This document shows positions 6,282 to 8,741 of a DNA stretch of 8,741 nt, piece after piece. Under the pieces are notes generated by a model, which did not search any database, was not told the origin of the DNA, and was given only the letters and a program-made list of their open reading frames with translations. Source of the stretch: Actinomycetota bacterium. GTDB taxonomy: Bacteria > Actinomycetota > Thermoleophilia > Gaiellales > Gaiellaceae. The position numbers were made by a program, and so were the translations under genes. The first letter of the stretch is position 1, and each line of letters opens with the position of its first letter. The stretch is from contig VAXD01000065.1 of the NCBI GenBank assembly GCA_005884155.1, forward strand, positions 1 to 8,741, read 5' to 3'.

Positions 6282-6469
6282 CGGTCCGGGCGCCGAAGGG
6301 CCGGGTGCCGCTCTGGCGCTGGACCGTCTGGTGGCTGATCCTCGCTTTCGCGCTCGTCCTCTTCTACGTGATCCTGACGCCCGTCTGGATGGGCCTGCGT
6401 GCCCTCGCGTGGCTGGCGGACTTCCGCGCGCGGCGGCGGCCCGGCTACCGGCCGCCGGTCGCGAGCTGA
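6278..6469 (+). CDS. Small Trp-rich single-pass membrane protein, unknown function (63 aa)
   Basis: I do not recognise a family. A basic N-terminus (R4, K7, R9) is followed by a hydrophobic stretch of about 24 residues (about 17-40, WWLILAFALVLFYVILTPVW at its core), then an amphipathic segment and a basic tail (R50, R52-R54, R58). Six of 63 residues are tryptophan (13, 15, 18, 19, 37, 45), four of them clustered just before and at the membrane entry. GTG 6278 overlaps the stop of the kinase gene as GTGA, the same coupling seen at two other junctions in the window, which is the main reason to believe it is translated. The last 25 bp overlap the end of the dioxygenase gene on the opposite strand. 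Orientation is ambiguous because both flanks are basic. It could be a membrane anchor or an uncharacterised accessory protein; no role is claimed. Confidence 0.68.
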   Translation: MTVRAPKGRVPLWRWTVWWLILAFALVLFYVILTPVWMGLRALAWLADFRARRRPGYRPPVAS

Positions 6470-7377
6470 CGCCGGGTGTCCGGCAGCGGCGTGAGCACCT
6501 GCTCGAGCCGGTCGCGCAGCTGCTCGTAGTTCGGCGGCAGCGAGAGCCGCTCGCCGAGGTGCTCAGCCGGCTCGTCCACGGCGAAGCCCGGGCCCATCGT
6601 GGCGATCTCGAAGAGCACGCCTGACGGCTCCCGGAAGTAGATCGAGCGGAAGTAGAAGCGGTCGATCACGGGCGTGGGGGAGGCGCCGGCCGCCTCGACG
6701 CGCTCGCGCCAGGCCTCGTGGTCGTCCATCGGCGACGCCCAGGCGACGTGATGGACGGTGCCGGCGCCGCCAACGCCGCGCTCGTCGGTCTGGTCGTAGA
6801 AGTAGAGGCCGCCACGCTCCTCGCCGCGCACTTCCCACGATGCCTCGCCGTGGTGCTCGAAGGAAAGGGCTCCTTCGAGGAACGTACGGCTCTGCTCCGG
6901 GTCGTGCGCGTAGGCGCGGACTCCGTTGAAGCCCTGCAGCGCCACCTCCTTCGGAACCTGCGGGTGGTCGGCGATCAACGGCTCGTCATCGGTCGCGCTG
7001 GGGATCAACGCGTGCCGGAGGCCCTCCGGGTCGCGAAAGGCGAGCCTTCCGTCCGGGTAACGCTCGGTCTCGAAGCCTTCGTCTCCGAGCCTGCTCTCCC
7101 AGAAGCCGATCGCCTCCGACGACGCGACGCGCCAGCCGATCGTGTGCACCATCCCGGCGCCTGCGCGGCCGGGCCGGGCGTTCGGGTACTCGAAGAAGGT
7201 GATGTCCGCGCCGGGATCCCCGCGCTCGTCCCCGTAGAACAGGTGGTAGACGGTGGGGTCGTCCTGGTTGACGCTCTTCTTGACGAGCCGCAACCCGAGC
7301 ACCCGCGCGTAGAAGTCGACGTTGCCTGGCGCATCCCCCGTGATCGCCGTGACGTGGTGGATCCCCTCGAGCTTCAC
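6445..7377 (-). CDS. Ring-cleaving dioxygenase of the VOC (glyoxalase/bleomycin-resistance) superfamily, 310 aa
   Basis: Two VOC domains in tandem (about 4-126 and 148-262) with a C-terminal extension, the layout of the MhqO/PcpA-like (hydro)quinone ring-cleaving dioxygenases, which use Fe(II) and O2. Probable metal ligands are H8 (GIHHVT), H210 (TVHHVAW) and E257 (VLFEIAT); these correspond in order to the H-H-E triad known for PcpA. GIHHVTAITGDAPGNVDFYARVLGLRLVKKSVNQDDP is the characteristic opening (5-41). GTG 7377 is preceded by TAGCCT with a 6-nt gap. The gene is 9 bp downstream of the propeller gene and in the same reading frame, separated by one TAG, so it may be expressed both from an operon and from its own promoter. 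Its 3' end overlaps the small membrane gene on the other strand. The true substrate is unknown; a non-catalytic VOC role is less likely because the ligands are present. Confidence 0.9.
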   Translation of the reverse strand: MKLEGIHHVTAITGDAPGNVDFYARVLGLRLVKKSVNQDDPTVYHLFYGDERGDPGADITFFEYPNARPGRAGAGMVHTIGWRVASSEAIGFWESRLGDEGFETERYPDGRLAFRDPEGLRHALIPSATDDEPLIADHPQVPKEVALQGFNGVRAYAHDPEQSRTFLEGALSFEHHGEASWEVRGEERGGLYFYDQTDERGVGGAGTVHHVAWASPMDDHEAWRERVEAAGASPTPVIDRFYFRSIYFREPSGVLFEIATMGPGFAVDEPAEHLGERLSLPPNYEQLRDRLEQVLTPLPDTRRQLATGGR

Positions 7378-7383
7378 GCCGTG

Positions 7384-7389
7384 AGGCTA
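7384..7389 (-). promoter_or_regulatory. Candidate -10 box (TAGCCT) of the dioxygenase gene, built on the upstream stop codon
   Basis: On the minus strand TAGCCT ends 6 nt before the GTG at 7377. Its first three bases are the TAG stop codon of the propeller gene. The hexamer and the spacing are identical to those before mutM. Confidence 0.5.
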
Positions 7390-8346
7390 CCGGACGCCGG
7401 CAGGGCTCCATGCGGGGTCGAGCACCCCGGAGAACCGGCCGATCCGCTTCGGCCGGCCGCCTCCGGCCGGGACGGAAACGAGCCAGGGCAGATGCCCCTG
7501 GCTGCGGAGCGGGAACCCGCTCGCGAACGTGATCCGTGAGCCGTCCGGCGACCAGGTCGGATGCTCGTCGTCGGCCTTGCTCGCGGTGAGCCGCGTGAGG
7601 CCGGTCCCATCGGCGCCGACGACGTAGAGCTCGCCGTTCGGCGCGCAGCCCTCGCCCGGGCAGATGGCGCCGTTGTGGTCGGCGAAGGAGACGAATGCGA
7701 TGCGGCGCCCGTCGGGCGACCACGAGGGCGAGACTCCGCGGACCGGCACGGCGCCGAGTTGCCGCACGTTCGAACCGTTCGCGTCGGCGAGGTAGAGCGT
7801 CGCCTGGTCGATGGGGAGCGATTGATCGGCGAGCCTCGAGAAGGCGATCGTCTGGCCGTCCGGAGACCAGGCAGGGGTGACGTCGAGCCCGTTGGAGAGA
7901 AGCTGCGCGGCGTTGCGCCCGCGCCGGTCGATCGTGTACAGCGCAACTGCCTCGCCGGCCGAACGGACGAAGGCGATCCGTCGGCCGTTCGGCGAGAACG
8001 TGGGCATCGAGTCGAACGGCCCGGGCGTCAGGTCGTGGGCGAGCCCGCCACGCGAAGGAACGGCCGTGAGCCGGAAGCGGTCCGTCCCCCAGTACGTCAG
8101 GTCGCGCTCGAAGACGATTCGGTGCCCGTCCGGCGACCACGCTGGCCCCGAGTCGCCGCCAAGCTCCTGCCTGGTCGGCGGGGAGGTGATGCGGCGCAGC
8201 CCGGTGCCGTTCGGGCGCACGGTGTAGATGCTGCTGAGGTCGCCGTGTTCGAGCCCGAACGCGATCCTGCTCCCGTGAACCGTCGCCCCGGCGCCGTTCC
8301 CGATTCCGACGAGCAGCGCCGCGGCGGTCAGGAGGGCAAGTCTCAC
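7387..8346 (-). CDS. Secreted TolB-like beta-propeller protein (PD40 repeats), 319 aa
   Basis: Predicted exported six-bladed propeller of unknown partner. A signal peptide is visible: basic R2, hydrophobic core about 3-16 (LALLTAAALLVGIG), small residues GNGAGA before a likely cleavage near 21/22; there is no lipobox. PD40 motifs of the form WSPDGxxIAF start near 68, 115, 158, 207, 263 and 310, spaced 43-56 residues apart. The sixth (PAWSPAGVR) stops before its last strand, while the mature N-terminus has GSRIAF (25-30), exactly the missing piece, suggesting a closed ring. C229 and C234 (CPGEGC) could form a disulfide outside the cell. The N-terminal domain of true TolB (Tol-Pal system) is absent, so this is not TolB itself. 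The GTG start at 8346 overlaps the upstream methyltransferase stop as GTGA. Role possibly binding or scaffolding at the cell surface (inference). Confidence 0.87.
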   Translation of the reverse strand: MRLALLTAAALLVGIGNGAGATVHGSRIAFGLEHGDLSSIYTVRPNGTGLRRITSPPTRQELGGDSGPAWSPDGHRIVFERDLTYWGTDRFRLTAVPSRGGLAHDLTPGPFDSMPTFSPNGRRIAFVRSAGEAVALYTIDRRGRNAAQLLSNGLDVTPAWSPDGQTIAFSRLADQSLPIDQATLYLADANGSNVRQLGAVPVRGVSPSWSPDGRRIAFVSFADHNGAICPGEGCAPNGELYVVGADGTGLTRLTASKADDEHPTWSPDGSRITFASGFPLRSQGHLPWLVSVPAGGGRPKRIGRFSGVLDPAWSPAGVR

Positions 8347-8741
8347 CGGCGGACCGCCCGGACGTGCAGGAAGAGCGGAAGACGCTGCCAGCGGCTGTCG
8401 TCGGGATCACCGTCGTCGCGGACCTCGCGCAGGCGATCGACCATCAACTCGGCCCCTCCGAGCGCGGCGAAGTAGTCCTCGAGCGGACGATGTGCGTCGA
8501 GGAAGGTCATCTCGAGACCGTCGCGCTCGACCGGGACCTCCTTCTGGGTCCGCTCGAAGTATGAGCCCTCGATCACAAACGGCGCGTCCGGCTCTCGTGA
8601 CGTGAAGGCGCCGGCCGTGTTGAGCGGGTGCGTGATCGCAATGCAGTAGCGCCCGCCGCCGCCGAGCACGCGCGCAGCCTCCCGCACGGCTCCGTCGAGG
8701 TCGTCCGTGTTCATCAGCGACATGAACGAGACGACGAGGTC
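8343..8741 (-). CDS. SAM-dependent methyltransferase, C-terminal part (5' end beyond the window)
   Basis: The frame is open to the window edge and reads DLVVSFMSLMNTDDLDGAVREAARVLGGGGRYCIAITHP, which is motif III to post-III of a class I methyltransferase; the glycine-rich SAM loop would lie upstream, outside the window. The ATG at 8723 is internal, since the residues before it (DLVVSF) belong to the conserved strand. 132 codons are present. The C-terminal half (SYFERTQKEVPVERDGLEMTF, then DYFAALGGAELMVDRLREV) looks like the lid and substrate region of small-molecule methyltransferases; the substrate is unknown. The final 4 bp overlap the start of the propeller gene (GTGA). It is not closely similar to the methyltransferase at the other end of the window, so the two are not a simple duplication. 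Confidence 0.88.
   Translation of the reverse strand, partial: DLVVSFMSLMNTDDLDGAVREAARVLGGGGRYCIAITHPLNTAGAFTSREPDAPFVIEGSYFERTQKEVPVERDGLEMTFLDAHRPLEDYFAALGGAELMVDRLREVRDDGDPDDSRWQRLPLFLHVRAVRR

Noticed and set aside
6986..8410. 474-codon minus-strand open frame across the propeller and dioxygenase genes
   Set aside because: It is an Arg-rich shadow in an alternative frame; the real proteins in the neighbouring frame carry clear PD40 and VOC motifs.
1..8741. A mobile element, CRISPR array, toxin-antitoxin or defence island
   Set aside because: No transposase, integrase, spaced direct repeats, nuclease or toxin-like genes are seen; the only tandem repeat is the coding one in mutM, and composition is uniform.
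1..8741. The two methyltransferases at the window ends as flanking duplicates of a cassette
   Set aside because: Where their conserved regions can be compared (around ALAAWMLYHVPDLD versus LVVSFMSLMNTDDLD and after) they match only at family level, and they are in opposite orientation in separate operons.

Overview
The window reads as an ordinary, gene-dense, high-GC bacterial chromosome segment, probably from the Actinobacteriota. A Thermoleophilia-like lineage (Gaiellales/Solirubrobacterales type) is my best guess from the style of the RecO, GlyRS and kinase/pyrophosphorylase proteins. That guess is inference; there is no rRNA or other phylogenetic marker here. Reasons for an actinobacterial background are strong GC bias at third codon positions, frequent GTG starts, almost no Shine-Dalgarno sequences, and several genes that appear to be leaderless, with a TANNNT -10 box ending 6-8 nt before the start codon. 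I see no insertion sequence, prophage, CRISPR array, tRNA or rRNA.

Layout. (1) 1-1859, plus strand: the 3' part of a SAM-dependent methyltransferase, overlapping by GTGA with thymidine/pyrimidine-nucleoside phosphorylase (deoA type). (2) 1927-3877: a DNA-repair and redox group made of mutM (plus), a glutaredoxin (minus, tail-to-tail with mutM, stop codons overlapping by 4 bp) and recO (plus). (3) 3878-4036: a convergent gap carrying a perfect 10-bp-stem hairpin, probably the shared terminator of recO and glyQS. (4) 4037-6469: glycyl-tRNA synthetase (minus) diverging from a PPDK/PEP-synthase regulatory kinase-pyrophosphorylase (plus) across only 40 bp, followed by a GTGA-coupled 63-aa Trp-rich single-pass membrane protein. 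(5) 6445-8741, minus strand: a second, partial SAM methyltransferase, a secreted six-bladed TolB-like propeller (GTGA overlap), and a two-domain VOC ring-cleaving dioxygenase whose end overlaps the small membrane gene by 25 bp.

How the genes fit together. Functions are mostly housekeeping: nucleoside salvage, base-excision and recombinational repair, translation, and control of pyruvate/PEP interconversion. The exported propeller, the dioxygenase and the methyltransferases are accessory metabolism of unknown substrate. I found no convincing new multi-gene system. The points most worth a second look are the in-frame 18-bp triple repeat in the DNA-intercalation loop of MutM, the set of leaderless promoters, the interlocked glyQS/kinase divergent promoters around a palindrome, and a TAG stop codon that doubles as part of the next gene's -10 box.
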